Shown: piece after piece, positions 40,845 through 52,394 of the stretch | Position numbering within the stretch: position 1 is the stretch's first letter | Layout: each line of letters opens with the position of its first letter | NCBI GenBank assembly: GCA_036924085.1 | Contig: JAVGWX010000018.1 | Coordinates: 20,621,964-20,685,963 of the forward strand | Length of the DNA: 64,000 nt | DNA from: Ariolimax columbianus | Taxonomy: Eukaryota; Mollusca; Gastropoda; Stylommatophora; Arionidae | Direction: 5' to 3' | The notes under the pieces: model-generated | What the model was told of the DNA's origin: nothing | The model's database searches: none | What the model saw: only the letters and a program-made list of their open reading frames with translations | Translations under genes and position numbers: made by a program

Positions 40845-41250
40845 TGGAAACGTAAATTGGAGCAAGGTAGACCTGCAGTCTGTCAGGCGCCATCTAAGCC
40901 GCTCCGCTGACCACATAACCAAGACCTGTTGTTATAGCCACACAGTCCCATTTTTGCGACATATTCTCTGTGGGGCGAGAATCCCTAGAATAATTTGAGT
41001 AGATTTTTAACTTGAAATCTGCCCGAGCAACAGCCGTTAGGCCTACTCTTTTCGATTTCCAATTGCTAAGGTATTTTTAACGTGCACGCCACTGCACACG
41101 GGTGTCTGATCTCACTACTCAGAGATCAGAAAAAATATTTACCGGATGGTCTACGTGAAAAAATCGCGGTCTCCCCCTTGATTTGAACCAGCAACCTCCA
41201 GCACCCGAGGCAAACACCTTACCTTGAGACCACTGGGTCCCCCACTAATT
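40845..41250 (-). mobile_element. Rep-D copy 4 with tRNA-like head
   Basis: The left part matches Rep-D (GCAAGGTAGACCTGCAGTCT, CAGGCGCCATCTAAGCCGCT). The right end, on the minus strand, is a tRNA-like head: CCAGTGGTCTCAAGGTAAGG (A-box region) and TGCTGGTTCAAATCAAGG (B box). This suggests that Rep-D is a tRNA-derived SINE. Confidence 0.65.
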
Positions 41251-41607
41251 CAATTATCGTTGTAATTATCATAATTCATTATTATTATTATCATGCTTGG
41301 ATTTGTTTCTGTTAAAAAAGCTACAAACGTAGCTTTAATTTCCATTGCTAAGGTACACCGAGCGGATTTAAATGGCTGACATATAAACGTCGCTTACTCC
41401 TGCAGTCACCATTCACTGTACAGAATTGTTTAAAAAAAATTTTACCTACAGTATAAACATCCTATGCATTGAAGCGGTTTGGAACGTCTGTCCTCCTTGT
41501 GGAAGACTGACATTCAATCCGCGCAACCAACTGCTCATCTTTTGTCATTGTTTAATTATTATTACTATCATTAAATTATGAGTATTACCATTACACTATT
41601 ACTGCTC

Positions 41608-41745
41608 AAGCTGGGAACAGTGTGGGCTATTGGTTAAATGACATGGCTCACAATCCGAAGGTGCTGGGTTCGCTCCCCAATCGCAGCGCATGCCGTTACC
41701 CGGCGAAGGAAACCCTACTAAACAATGACAGACCCACCAGACAGT
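41608..41745 (+). mobile_element. SINE-2 copy 4, 3'-truncated
   Basis: AGTGTGGGCTATTGGTTAAA, TGACATGGCTCACAATCCGA and GCTGGGTTCGCTCCCCAATC: the head and start of the body of SINE-2. Confidence 0.7.
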
Positions 41746-42041
41746 TCAATCGTTTTTCCGTCAGCTGTTTGAGCAGGTTTCTCTAAATCAGATGCCAAGA
41801 CAAAGTATTTAAGTCTAAAATTCTTAGCAAATCTTCCAACAACAAAAACGTCATACACGCTGAGCATCCACACATGTTTTGAAAATTGATTTTACGATGT
41901 TCAATATGTGTTCATGGTCATTCTTTGTTTAGAAGAGTACATGCCGTAATATTTTATTTATTTGACTTTGAAATAAAAGCAATGAAAGAAAAAGTTTTTA
42001 ATTTAATGAAGGAAATATATAACTTAATTTGCATATATGGT

Positions 42042-42376
42042 GAAAGCTGCAGTGGTCAGCGACCCATGGCTGACTGCCAGCTACAGGGCCAGCGAACCAG
42101 AGCTGACAAGACCCTTCTACACCTCCACGATGTGATCCTGGATAACAGGCTGCAACAGAGCAGACTGGCTAAGAAGAATGAATCGAAGAGGGAAGGTTAA
42201 CCAGGTACTAAAAAATGCCTACTGAAATCGGATGTGTCGGACCGAAATGTTCAAATATCGTAGTCAAGATGTAAATTACGACACAACCCATTCCGTTCTC
42301 TGGACTATATTCTGCTAATTGCAAAGCCCTATTCCCCGGGTTTGGTAGCGGGAGAGTGAGAACGAACGAAGCCAAA
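42042..42376 (+). mobile_element. Rep-A copy 11
   Basis: From AGCTGCAGTGGTCAGCGACC to GCGGGAGAGTGAGAACGAAC, missing the first ~30 bases. Confidence 0.8.
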
Positions 42377-42414
42377 CCAAATAGAGAGACTGTCGTCAAG
42401 AGCTACCAGAACCA

Positions 42415-42545
42415 TGGATGTCTCTGCATGTCTCTCAACCTGACCCTATCCTCTGGAGCTCTCTTCACCTCCAGGATGTGTTTCATTCTTGAATGTCTTT
42501 ACATGCCGGAGACGCAAAGCGAGTCCAGGTCGTCTCCTTCGTCCT
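42415..42545 (-). mobile_element. LINE-F small fragment (tentative)
   Basis: GACCCTATCCTCTGGAGCTC parallels the segment next to the 66-bp array at ~1970-1990 (GACCCTATCCTCTGCTGCTC). Very short and degraded. Confidence 0.4.
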
Positions 42546-42609
42546 TTCTGCTGGATCCGGTCCCCTAGCCTATTACTAGCCATAGCCCTAGCCCTAGCCC
42601 TAGCCTATT

Positions 42610-42835
42610 ACTATTGTTGAATGCCCCTAATGCGCAAGTTTACTCTTTTGTGTTCATAGAAAAAAGACGTTGAGTGGCGAGTTGTAGCTTTTCTCACTTC
42701 CCAGAAATGCCGATGAAGGTGGTCCTCGCTCCTCCGGTTGGACTATGCTTGGCTTCATCTGCGTGACGCTCACTACTACGAGGATTATGTCGATCCACAT
42801 TTCGTCAGCCAGACTGCCTTGAAAACAGCATTTTA
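42610..42835 (-). mobile_element. Rep-C copy 2
   Basis: Inverted and diverged: TTGAATGCCCCTAATGCGCA, GACTATGCTTGGCTTCATCT and CAGCCAGACTGCCTTGAAAA match the copy at 53764. It lacks the GTTAGTCAGGGTCAG end. Confidence 0.65.
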
Positions 42836-42949
42836 CATTAAATTAAAACAATTGCAAAACTGCATGTAATTTCTCCTGGTCATTGATCATCCATTAATCT
42901 ACCTTAATCATACAGTAACCTACCTGCTGTTGTTATGGCTAATATAAAA

Positions 42950-43350
42950 CACGAATTGTAGGACAGCGGCAGGAATGAACTACTAAAAAAGTGTCTTGAA
43001 GGAAATACACAAAATGTCAATGATTGACTGAACAGTGCTATCTTAAAATTATGTCCCAAGAATAAGAATCATGGTCTAACTATTGTGGAAGCTTATGTGG
43101 CTATTGCAGTTTCTGTTTAACATGATGAGACAAATCTCTGTTGGTAATAGTAGAAATGGAATTACAAACTTGCAGGTATCTGAGAGAGTCCTGGAAACAC
43201 AAGAACATTTTGTCGCAAAAAAAAGTAACTCAGAGAAAAGCTATGAATGCATCCTTTGATGCCAGGAGGGCAAAAAGCAGTAGCAGATTTGTACTGGATG
43301 ATTGGCAGGGAGTTACTGAAGGGTTTATATATCAGGTTGGAGGTCATTGA
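42950..43350 (+). mobile_element. possible DNA-transposon transposase C-terminal remnant
   Basis: The + strand, allowing stops, gives KKCLEGNTQNVND.LNSAILK, LCPKNKNHGLTIVE, then NILSQKKVTQRKAMNASFDA, RRAKSSSRF and EGFIYQVGGH. The pattern CL.G.TQN.NES.NS.IW..CPK followed by a basic segment and EG..Y..G.F occurs in uncharacterised transposase-like proteins that are repeated in invertebrate genomes. I recognise this only by pattern, so the family name is left open. Confidence 0.4.
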
Positions 43351-45159
43351 TAAGAATGTAATTATTTAATCATCAGAAAATAGTCTCCTAAATATTTAGC
43401 CGAAAACCGCAATGTACATACGGTTTGTGTGATAATATTTTTGTTTTCAAAGCACTTATTCTGCAACTTTGCACATATATCCTAAAAAACCATGCCTTTG
43501 TTGTGAACTATGGAAATTAAGGTATCTTACAATATGTAAGAGTTATTATAGTTTGAAGTATGAAATAAAAAAAAATTAAAGTGTGTATGATTAATGACAC
43601 ATGAGAAATTACATGCAAGTTTTGCAATGTTTTCTAATGTAAATTGTCAATATTAAAAAAATTTACGTTTTAAATTATCATTTTCAATGCTACATTACAA
43701 TCAATGATATCATGCTGTAGATTGATCATCCTTACAGCACCTGCCCAACTTGTATATGGATAAATCAATTTGGAATAAATTTACAATTATAAAATAATAC
43801 CACTCACTAGGTTCTCACCCCTCATTTGTCCTTAAAAGACAAGTAGCAGCTGAAAATAAAACTTTCAAACTATGCGATATGAAAGAACTAAAGTATGCAG
43901 CCTTCTCAAATATAAACAAATATTAATTGGCTAAATGTGGGGACCATGTCTTGAAAGTGGAAGAGGGCTATTGAATAAAGATGGACTGACGTTTCCTTAA
44001 CCGAGAGCAGTCATCAATGTGTTGGAATCATCTGACTAAGATTAAGTGAATAATTAACCTACATCTTTGCTTTCCGAGAAATATGTTTCCATCAACTTGG
44101 CAAAACGGTCCTATCCAGGGCCACCCTAATCAGCTAGAAGATGAATCTGAGAACTGAATTATAACCATTTATTATTTGCTCCAGCATCTATTATAAAACT
44201 GAACCAATCCATCTGAAGTATTATCTTTATATGTTCTATATATCGTGTACTTTTACATTTTCGCACATTTTTTTCGACGAAATGTCCAGTTACTTCTTAC
44301 AGCTCCTAAAACAAATGAACTACATTTCAAAAGAGCATTATGTGGAACCTAATGTAGAAAATCTCATTCGAATTGGAGAGACGCCTATGCCTAAAGAAAT
44401 ACATTAAAAGAAATTTACAGCAAATTATTTTCTCATGGGGCAAAATGATTCCTTTGCTAACAAATATCAAAAGAATGAGCAACTTTAAGAAAATGGCACT
44501 ACCTGACACAATGTAAATTATAAAGTCATTGGGACATTGAAAAGATAAGTTCACGTGCAAAAAATCATCGCGCATATCAGTGTAAAGGCTATTAAAATAT
44601 TAGGCGGCAATTGACAGCAACCATTGTAAAACGGACAATAGTTGACACATGAAAGTTTCGTCATTTAGTCGTCGTCGGTCATGGTTGGTCATGAATATGT
44701 ACTAAAATGAATAGATGCCGAGAATCGTCTAGTACAATGTGACGACAAGCGGAGGCGACAAACAACGATACTTAAGAGTGCTGATTCTGTCCAGTAAAGG
44801 GTGCCTGGATCCATCCGGGAGCCTGAATATATACAAAACACTCAAACCATTCAAGGCCCATCTACCAGATGATCCAGCACTCCACATGTTGTATACGTTT
44901 ATAAGCAGGCGTGTGTCAATTTGAAATGGGGGAGGGCTGGTGTACTAGAGGAAACAAAAACACCCTTTCCCCTCTCTAATATGAACGCTTTTCGTGGATA
45001 ACATCTAATTGTATTTCTGTGAGTTTGTCAAGAGTTCAGACCGTTATATTGTTTTTATTTACTACCAATACGCAATAGTATACCCACACGGATGTCTGCC
45101 TGTGACTGAACACGATAACCATCATTACAAGACTGCACCATAATTATGATATTAGACAT
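43351..45159. other. unassigned AT-rich sequence
   Basis: About 1.8 kb without recognised repeats, exons or RNA genes. The short open stretch at 44739-44921 has no recognised domain. Confidence 0.5.
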
Positions 45160-45656
45160 GTTGTGTTGCACCTCACTGGTGAGTCCGGAGGTGGCTGAAT
45201 AGTCCAATTATGGCCCGTAAACGTCTTCCACATATGTGGCATTTAAGGTCAGAATTGGGCATGTGAGTGTCAGTTGTTTCGTCTTTTCGCAAAGTGAAAC
45301 GTTGATGTGCTTTGGAGGCCAGCGTATCTCAGCAATAGTGTTGCTTCTGATGGTGGTTCCACGCATGCCTTGCGGTAATGTACGAGACATCTTCATGAGT
45401 TTGCATGGATGTTAAAGCGTGTCAGATATGCTTTGAGGGAGTCTTTGAACCGCTTCTTTTGGCCACCGACCAGACGCAGGCCCCCTTTCAGCTCACCATA
45501 CATTAGTTATTTGGGGGTGTGGTTGTCTAGCATACGTACAACATAGATGATCTGAGTCTTCTGCAATACTGTGTGGATGCTCGGCATTTTTGCCTTCATG
45601 AGGATCTCTGTGTCTGGTACCCTTTCCTGCCACTGCATTTTGAATATTTTATTATC
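45160..45656 (-). mobile_element. LINE-E-type C-terminal fragment
   Basis: The minus strand approximates WQERVPDTEILMKAKMPSIH, VRMLDNHTPK, LMYGELKGGLRLVGGQKKRF and KDSLKAYL over several frames. This is the LINE C-terminal pattern W...VPDTEVL..A..PS...L....VRM.D.R.PK.L.YGEL..G.R..GGQKKRFKD.LK. A decayed zinc-finger end follows towards 45180. It is a relic abutting LINE-H. Confidence 0.65.
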
Positions 45657-46187
45657 TATCTATTTATTGTCTGTTCCTGGTTTGCCTTTCAGCGTCAGGT
45701 GTAAAAGTGTTTTCTGAACAACGCCTTGGTGTGCACTTCGAATAAAGTGGAACTGGCTTCCTCGGATATTCCATCAATCTATCTTTTGCAGGGTCGACCT
45801 CTAGCTGCGTTTAAGTGATAGAGCCATCTGTGGAACGCTCCTGTGTTGCTGTCGTGATATGTGGCCAAACCACTGAATTTGTTGTCTTCTGATGAAGTCT
45901 AGCACTTGCTTATTGTCCATCTGTTTCCTGATCTCATCGTTTCTAATTCTGTCCCTTCTTGTCACATTTAGCATTCGTCTCAGGCGTGTCATTTCTGTTG
46001 TTTCTATTTTTCTCTTATCTGTTGCTGTCAGTGTCCACGTTTTACGCTGGTAACACAGTTTAGGAATGAAAAATGTGTTGAACAGGGCTCTTTTTGTGCC
46101 AATCTTTCTTGTTCTTCAGTATTGTTGACATCTGGTCAATGATTTGGTTTGCTTTGGTGCATCTGTAATCGATTTCTTCCTGCATTC

Positions 46188-46440
46188 TTTCATTAGATGA
46201 TACTTTGCTTCCTAAACATTTGATTCCATTAGATGATACTATGCTTTCTAAATATTTGATTCCATTAGATGATACTATGCTTTCTAAATATTTGATTCCA
46301 TTAGATGATACTTTGCTTTCTAAACATTTGATTCCATTAGATGATACTATGCTTTCTAAATATTTGATTCCATTAGATGATACTTTGCTTTCTAAATATT
46401 TGATTCCATTAGATGATACTTTGCTTTCTAAACATTTGAA
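46188..46440. repeat. 36-bp in-frame minisatellite inside LINE-H, 7 copies
   Basis: Unit GATTCCATTAGATGATACTA plus TGCTTTCTAAATATTT. On the minus strand each unit codes for GIKYLESIVSSN, a 12-residue repeat of the KYLGS...SNG motif of the LINE RT region. 36 is a multiple of three, so the frame is kept. Confidence 0.92.
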
Positions 46441-46458
46441 ATCCTTCACGTGCTTGAT

Positions 46459-46876
46459 TTGTTGCTATTCTATGTAGATCTTAGTGGTTGTTGCTGTTCT
46501 ATGTAGATCTTAGCGGTTGTTGCTGTTCTATGTAGATCTTAGCGGTTGTTGCTGTTCTATGTAGATCTTAGCGGTTGTTGCTGTTCTATGTAGATCTTAG
46601 CGGTTGTTGCTGTTCTATGTAGATCTTAGCGGTTGTTGCTGTTCTATGTAGATCTTAGCGGTTGTTTCTGGTCTATGTAGATCTTAGCGGTTGTTTCTGT
46701 TCTATGTAGATCTTAGCGGTTGTTTCTGTTCTATGTAGATTTTAGCGGTTGTTTCTGTTCTATGTAGATCTTAGCGGTTGTTTCTGTTCTATGTAGATCT
46801 TAGCGGTTGTTTCTGTTCTATGTAGATCTTAGCGGTTGTTTCTGTTCTATGTAGATCTTAGCGGTTGTTTCTGTTC
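46459..46876. repeat. 29-bp minisatellite inside LINE-H, ~14 copies
   Basis: Unit TTCTATGTAGATCTTAGCGG plus TTGTTTCTG, nearly identical, with TTGTTGCTG in the left half and TTGTTTCTG in the right half. On the minus strand the first unit codes TETTAKIYIEQ, then the frame drifts because 29 is not divisible by three. Confidence 0.92.
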
Positions 46877-47715
46877 TTGCTATGGTCATTGTTTCAGTTT
46901 TACTCACGTTGATTCTCATGTTGATTTTCATGTTGTGTCCTTCTGCAGTTGAGTAAAGGTTGTTTAAGCGTTGTTGAAGCTGTTCTTCGGTGTTTGCAGC
47001 GAGTGCTTGGTCGTCGGCGAAGAGGAGTTTGCTACAGCTGTTGTCATCGTTAAATTGAACTTCTTTGCTGATTTGGTCAATGAAGGGGATGAGCAACAGG
47101 GTAGAAAGCACAGCCTCCTGTCTAACTCCGGCTGTGACAAGAAACTGTTCCGACTTACCGGCGCTTACTTCGTAACGTGCACTGGCTATTTTTATACAAA
47201 CGTTTCCATATGTTTATCAAGTGCTGACTAACTCCTTAGTTGTTCAGTGTTCTCCACAGCTGTTGTCGGTTAACCCCGTCTAACGCCTTTGCTTGATCTG
47301 TGAATGGCAAATAGAGTTTCGTCATATTCGATTACTTTTTCTGCTAGTTGCCGCAAGGCAAAGATGGCATCGATGCTGCCCTTATTTTTTTCTGAAACCT
47401 TTTTGCGCTTCGCTTAGTTGGACTTCTATGCTGAGAGAAGTTTTTTTTTCTACTATTTTACAGAAAATCTTTCCCGTGTGGATCAGCAATGAAATTCCTC
47501 TGTAAGTTGTGCAGTCTCGCTTACTATCTTTCTTCGTCCATATGGGGACGATTATGGCATTTCTCCAATCCTCAGATGTCTCTTGGTTGGTCCATTCTAA
47601 GTTGAACAATCTCTGAAGCCAGGCTATTCCCGCCTCGCCCGCCGCTTTAATCCATTCAGCTGGTATGTCGTCTGCTCCAGGGGACTTATTCGTTGGAGAA
47701 TTTTGTACTGCTTCA

Positions 47716-48000
47716 TCTTATAAACCTGTATTAAATCACATAGAAAACTAGACACAGTAGATCGGTTCTTCTGAGTCTTTACAAAAAAATAAAAATATAA
47801 ATCCGGAATCCCACCATCGCTTTTTTTGTGGATCTTTTTCAGTATTTTTGTATCCACTTTACGATACGGACTACACACCTGAACACAGTACTCTAATCTA
47901 GGTCTAACTAATACCGTATACAGTTTGACAATCACTTCCTTGCTCTTATGTTTAATATTTATTTTGATCATACTTAACATTACAGCTAACATTTGTCGGT
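47716..48000 (-). mobile_element. CR1-like fragment, relative of 25295
   Basis: The minus strand gives VKLYTVLVRPRLEYCVQVCS, PYRKVDTKILKKIHKKSDGG and CDLIQVYK, the same motif order as the element at 25295. It abuts the 5' end of the truncated LINE-H. Confidence 0.7.
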
Positions 48001-48827
48001 GTCAGGTTTGCTTACTCACTGCGATCCCCATTCATTTAGCTAGACTACACTTCTGTAGCCTGTTTCCAGGACAGGAGCCGGAATAGCGCCCTGGTCATAT
48101 TTAGTTAGCAGTCCTTGAAGGAAGTAACCAGCTTCGAGTCGTTTGGCTTATGTCAGCTCGTTCAGTGTGCAGTGTTCAGTTGGAAAGCCTGTTTCCATGG
48201 CAACAGCTTGGAGCCAGAATAGGGTCTTGGTCATCGTTAGTTCGCAGTCCTTGATGAAAGCAACCAGCTTCGAGTCGCTGGCTCCACTGGGCTGCATCTC
48301 AATTACAAAAGGTGTCTCACATCGTTCTCTGCATACAGCGTGGGGCTCAGCCATTTTTTCGTGTTCATGAACGGTTTGCACTATATCTCCTTGTCGTCTG
48401 AACGATCATATCTCACATCCTCCTTACATATTAAGCACTTGCACAACATTTATGTGGGCGTATCTACCACTTCACCAAAACATTGGTATTTTTTAAAGAA
48501 CAATACTTCCCTGCTCTTATAAACAGACACCTGGTCTGTATTTGATCTATCTCACCTGCCACTTTACGCAACCAACATGCGTGGAGCTACCTACATGTTC
48601 CACTTTGGGATATTTATTTTTGTTTAATAAACATATATACAAAGGCAGGTAGATGAGATCGTCCCATGCACGTGAGAGTTGTGATAAAGAGTACGTGGTT
48701 TTGTGCTCAATATATGTCAGCGTTGAGTTTTTGATGGCGATTTTTTGTTTGTACGTTGTGTATCATGTGTTGTATAGTTAATAGTTTTTATTATTCTGCC
48801 TAAAAGAATCTAAGTCGGGGAATTCGG
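48001..48827. other. unassigned sequence
   Basis: Contains a ~75-bp near-duplication: TTCGAGTCGTTTGGCTTATG/TTCGAGTCGCTGGCTCCACT with preceding AGTCCTTGAAGGAAGTAACC/AGTCCTTGATGAAAGCAACC and GCCTGTTTCCAGG/GCCTGTTTCCATGG (about 48058-48150 and 48187-48275). No gene recognised. Confidence 0.5.
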
Positions 48828-49808
48828 CTTTGTTAGAAAGTAACTAAATAAGGAGATACACCATCACCGAAAGTAACTAAAGAATAAGATACACCTGTCA
48901 CAGAAAGTAACTAAACAAGAGGATAGACCTGTCACAGAAAGTAACTAAACAAGAGGACACACCTGTCACAGAAAGTAACTAAACAAGAGGATACAATTGT
49001 CACAGAAAGTAGTTAAACAAAGAGATACTCCTGTCACAGAAAGTAACTAAACAAGAGGATACAATTGTCACAGAAAGTAGTTAAACAAAGAGATACTGCT
49101 GTCACAGAAAGTAAGTAAACAAGAGGATACAATTGTCACAGAAAGTAGTTAAACAAAGAGATACTCCTGTCACATAAAATATCTAAACAATGAGATACTC
49201 CTGTTACAGAAAGTAGTTAAACAAAGAGATACTCCAATCACATAAAATATCTAAACAATGAGATACTCCTGTTACAGAAAGTAACTAAACAAGAGGATAC
49301 AATTGTCCCAGAAAGTAGTTAAACAAAGAGATACTCCAGTCACATAAAATATCTAAACAATGAGATACCCCTGTTACAGAAAGTAGTTAAACAAAGAGAT
49401 ACTCCAGTCACATAAAATATCTAAACAATGAGATACTCCTGTTACAGAAAGTATCTAAACAATGAGATACTCCTGTTACAGAAAGTAACTAAACAAGAGG
49501 ATACAATTGTCACAGAAAGTAGTTAAACAAAGAGATACTCCTGTCACATAAAATATCTAAACAATGAGATACTCCTGTTACAGAAAGTAGTTAATCAAAA
49601 AGATACTCCTGTTACAGAAAGTATCTAAACAATGAGATACTCCTGTTACAGAAAATATCTAAACAAGAAGATACACATGACCTTGATAGTTAATAAACAA
49701 GGGGATACACCTGACCTAGAAAGTAACTAAATAAGGGGATACACCTGACCTAGAAAGTAACTAAATAAGGGGATACATCTAACCTAGAAAGTAACTAAAT
49801 AAGGGGAT
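48828..49808. repeat. 34-bp minisatellite, left part (~29 copies)
   Basis: Units of ~32-34 bp built on CAGAAAGTAACTAAACAAGA plus GGATACACCTGTCA, with subtypes (GTAGTTAAACAAAGAGATACTC; AAATATCTAAACAATGAGATAC). The right end carries ACCTGACCTAGAAAGTAACT units. Interrupted by LINE-A copy 4 at 49810. Confidence 0.9.
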
Positions 49809-49809
49809 A

Positions 49810-50692
49810 CAACCGGCATTCCCTGGAGAGAATTATGAGTCAGGCACCTGAAGGTTACGTTGGCACTGCCAAGATAGGGAGCCAAACAGTTATCAACCTT
49901 CGTTTTGCAGATGACATCGACAGGGTTGGTAGATTCAGAAGCAGAATTCTAGGAATTAGTCAGACGGCTCGAGGAAACAGCTCTTGACTATTTTAAGGAG
50001 ATAAACGATGCAAAGACAAGATTAATGAACAGGACTTTAATAGTAGAATAAAAGCTAATGGCCAGTAACTCGAAGTGGTTGACCGTTTTAATCATCTGGG
50101 TTCGATTGTCAGGGATGATGGATCAAAATGTAAGGTGTTGGTTAAAAAAGCACAGACAATAGCGGCGCTTGCACGGCTTAACAAAATCTGGCAAAATAAA
50201 CGGTTAGCACTATGCATGAAATTTAAATCAATGCGTACATTGGTCTTCTTTGCCCGTGAGACATGAAAAGCTACAGCTGACCTCCAACAGAGGATACAGG
50301 CCTTTGAGATGAGATGTTTCTGAAGAATTTTAAACGTCACGTACAAATATCTAGTTACAAAGGAGGAAATACGAGATATAATTACATCAGCAATATGGCC
50401 TTTTGAAGACCTCTTGGCAACTGCCAAAAGAAGGAAACTCGCTTGGTACGGTCACATATCGAGATAAAATGGTTTTGCAAATACGATCATCCACGGAAAA
50501 GTGCAAGGCAGACGACGAAGAGGCGTCCCAAAAAGAGATGTGAGGACACCATAAACAAATGGACCAATATGCGACCAGAAAAGGCACACGCAGCGGCCGC
50601 TGACAGAGAAGGGTGGCGTGAGATTGTGAGGATGTCTTCATGTGTGCCCCAACGACGTCACTGATTGTGGGATGACCTGACCTGACCTGACA
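49810..50692 (+). mobile_element. LINE-A copy 4, inserted in the 34-bp minisatellite
   Basis: 5'-truncated LINE-A: LRFADD equivalent near 49900-49915, then VDRFNHLGSIVRDDGSKCKV, ARLNKIWQNKRLALCMKFKS, a decayed GHIS region near 50450 and the C-terminal WTNMRPEKAHAAAADREGWR and RMSSCVPQRRH. It ends in TGACCTGACCTGAC at ~50672-50688. Frameshifts and stops throughout. The same minisatellite resumes immediately after the tail. Confidence 0.88.
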
Positions 50693-51066
50693 CCTGTTAT
50701 AGAAAGTAATTAAACATGGAGATACATCTGGCCTAGAAAGTAGCTAATCAAGGGGATACACATAGCCTAGAAAGTAACTAAATAAGGGATACACATGACC
50801 TAGAGAGTAATTAAATAAGGGATACACCTGGCCTAGAAATTAACTAAATAAGGGATACACATGACCTAGAAAGTAAATAACATGAAAGATACACATGACC
50901 TAGAAAGTAACTAAACATGAAAGATACACCTGGCCTAGAAAGTAACTAAATAAGGGATACACCTGGCCTAGAAAGTAATTAAACATGAAAGATACACCTG
51001 GCCTAGAAAGTATTTAAACAATGGATACACATGGCCTAGAAAGTAACTGAATAAAGGGATACACCT
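50693..51066. repeat. 34-bp minisatellite, right part (~11 copies)
   Basis: Units GGATACACCTGGCCTAGAAA plus GTAACTAAATAAG. All units here are of the CCTAGAAAGTAACT type, unlike most of the left part. Confidence 0.9.
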
Positions 51067-51136
51067 GGGGGAGCAAGGGGTGTAAATCAAGTAGGGCACA
51101 CCGATTAAAAGTCCTCACGAAAGCGAAATCCTTCCA

Positions 51137-51164
51137 AAAAAATCCCGGTTTGATTTGAACGCCC
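51137..51164. mobile_element. solo mariner terminal repeat
   Basis: AATCCCGGTTTGATTTGAAC and the following GC match, in inverse orientation, the left terminal repeat of the mariner at 4908 (GCGTTCAAATCAAATCGGG). No transposase is nearby. Confidence 0.55.
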
Positions 51165-51429
51165 CCACCCCCATATACATATTTTTTTTTTTTCGTCCTC
51201 GAAAAATTAGGGATCCTCTTATCTTCGAGTATGAACTAGAATGTTGGTACAAGGCCAACATATATATGTTGTATAATACTAGTATATATGTTTATTTTAC
51301 AAGTAAAAGACATTTACTTATTTAAATTATAATACACATCCGCATGTTTTTCGTTGTAGCAGATATTTTTATGGAAATATATTTTATGTGTGTTGTTTTA
51401 AGCTATTATGATGTATTGTCACCACTATT

Positions 51430-51771
51430 CTACAACACATATATGGTCAGAATAACGCTGGAGGCCAAATTGGAGCATTTGCCAAGAAATGCAGAGGAGA
51501 CAGAGGCTGACCAGCTAAACGAACTCCTTTTTGCAGATGATCAATGTCTACTTTACGAGAGTGAAGATGATCTGCAGCAACATCTGACTGTGTTCAACTT
51601 CATGTAGGGAAGATACAGTATGAGAATTAACAAACCCAAAACAGAAACTATGCAGATAAGCAGATCGCCTGAAAATATGAACATTGTGGTGAACGGGACC
51701 AAGATCAAATAAGTGCAGGAGTTCAAGCACTTGGGCAGTGTTTTCACACAGGATGAAGGTTTAGATAGAGA
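51430..51771 (+). mobile_element. LINE fragment (RT palm, LINE-H-like)
   Basis: The + strand reads ADQLNELLFADDQCLLYESE (F-A-D-D catalytic box near 51530-51541), DDLQQHLTVFNFM, a stop, MRINKPKTETMQISRSPENM and VQEFKHLGSVFTQDEGLDRE. The reading stops where an inverted Rep-A copy starts. Two in-frame stops (51605, 51709). Confidence 0.75.
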
Positions 51772-51925
51772 GATTGGCTTGGCTTGGATTCGTTCATTCT
51801 CAATCTCTCACTACCAAACATTGAAAGGGCTTAAGTAGCAGAATGTAGTCCAGAGAACGGAATGCGTTGTGTCGTAGTTTACAGCTTAACTGCGATATTT
51901 GCACCTTTCGGTCCGACACGTATTC
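51772..51925 (-). mobile_element. Rep-A copy 12, 3' half
   Basis: TTGGCTTGGCTTGGATTCGT to GTCCGACACGTATTCGGCAG in the + strand. It interrupts the LINE fragment right after its HLGS...DEG motif. Confidence 0.75.
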
Positions 51926-52394
51926 GGCAGTTCCACCATCTAAATCTCAGCGGATAGCCTGGATCTATTCGATAAAAAGAGACAACAAGAGAACGTGCTT
52001 AAACATTAACATTTAGACTAACGACATAACTGGCTCGGTGTTAAAGCTTTCTATCAATATTGAAACTTATCAATTCTACAAACTAATAAAGAATCGGGAA
52101 ACAAAATTAGTCATTCGTATTTTAAGATAAGAATTATTGTATGGTGACTAAATATTGACTACTCTAAAAATTAATAGAAAGGTTTTTGTTCTCTAATTCC
52201 AAGTTTAAAAAAAAAAATAGGGATTGTCTTAGGTTCTTCGAATATTCGGGTAAATACGAGAAATATTGACCTCCTGGCATGGATTTTACCAGGGGGGGGG
52301 GGGGGGGGGACAAACTGTTGAGACACTGGCATGAAACAAATCAATTGCAAAAGCGATCTCAGCTTTTGAAAGGAAAGGTTTAAATGGGAAACAG
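51926..52394. other. unassigned sequence with poly-G run
   Basis: Contains a G run of about 18 at 52292-52309; otherwise nothing recognised. Confidence 0.5.

Larger units (their letters stand above)
45657..47715 (-). mobile_element. LINE-H, RT domain with two internal minisatellites
   Basis: Minus-strand LINE. From the 5' side it shows a SPGADDIPAEWIKAAGEAGI-like start, FNLEWTNQETSEDWRNAIIV, YRGISLLIHTGKIFCKIVEK and LSEAQKGFRK. After decay come LLFADDQALAANTEEQLQQR (catalytic F-A-D-D near 47020-47030), NNLYSTAEGHNMKINMRINV and SKTETMTIARTETTAKIYIE. The KDFKCLESKVSSNG motif, MTRLRRMLNVTRRDRIRNDE and IRRQQIQWFGHISRQQHRS follow. Two tandem arrays (46459-46876 and 46188-46440) interrupt consecutive coding motifs. 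Frameshifts and stops inactivate it. Confidence 0.85.

Noticed and set aside
42570..42606. (CCCTAG)n run, telomere-like at first sight.
   Set aside because: Only 3-4 units and not the TTAGGG phase expected of molluscan telomeres.
48828..51066. Regularly spaced repeats that could suggest a CRISPR-like array.
   Set aside because: Direct head-to-tail tandem repeats without unique spacers, no cas genes, eukaryotic context.
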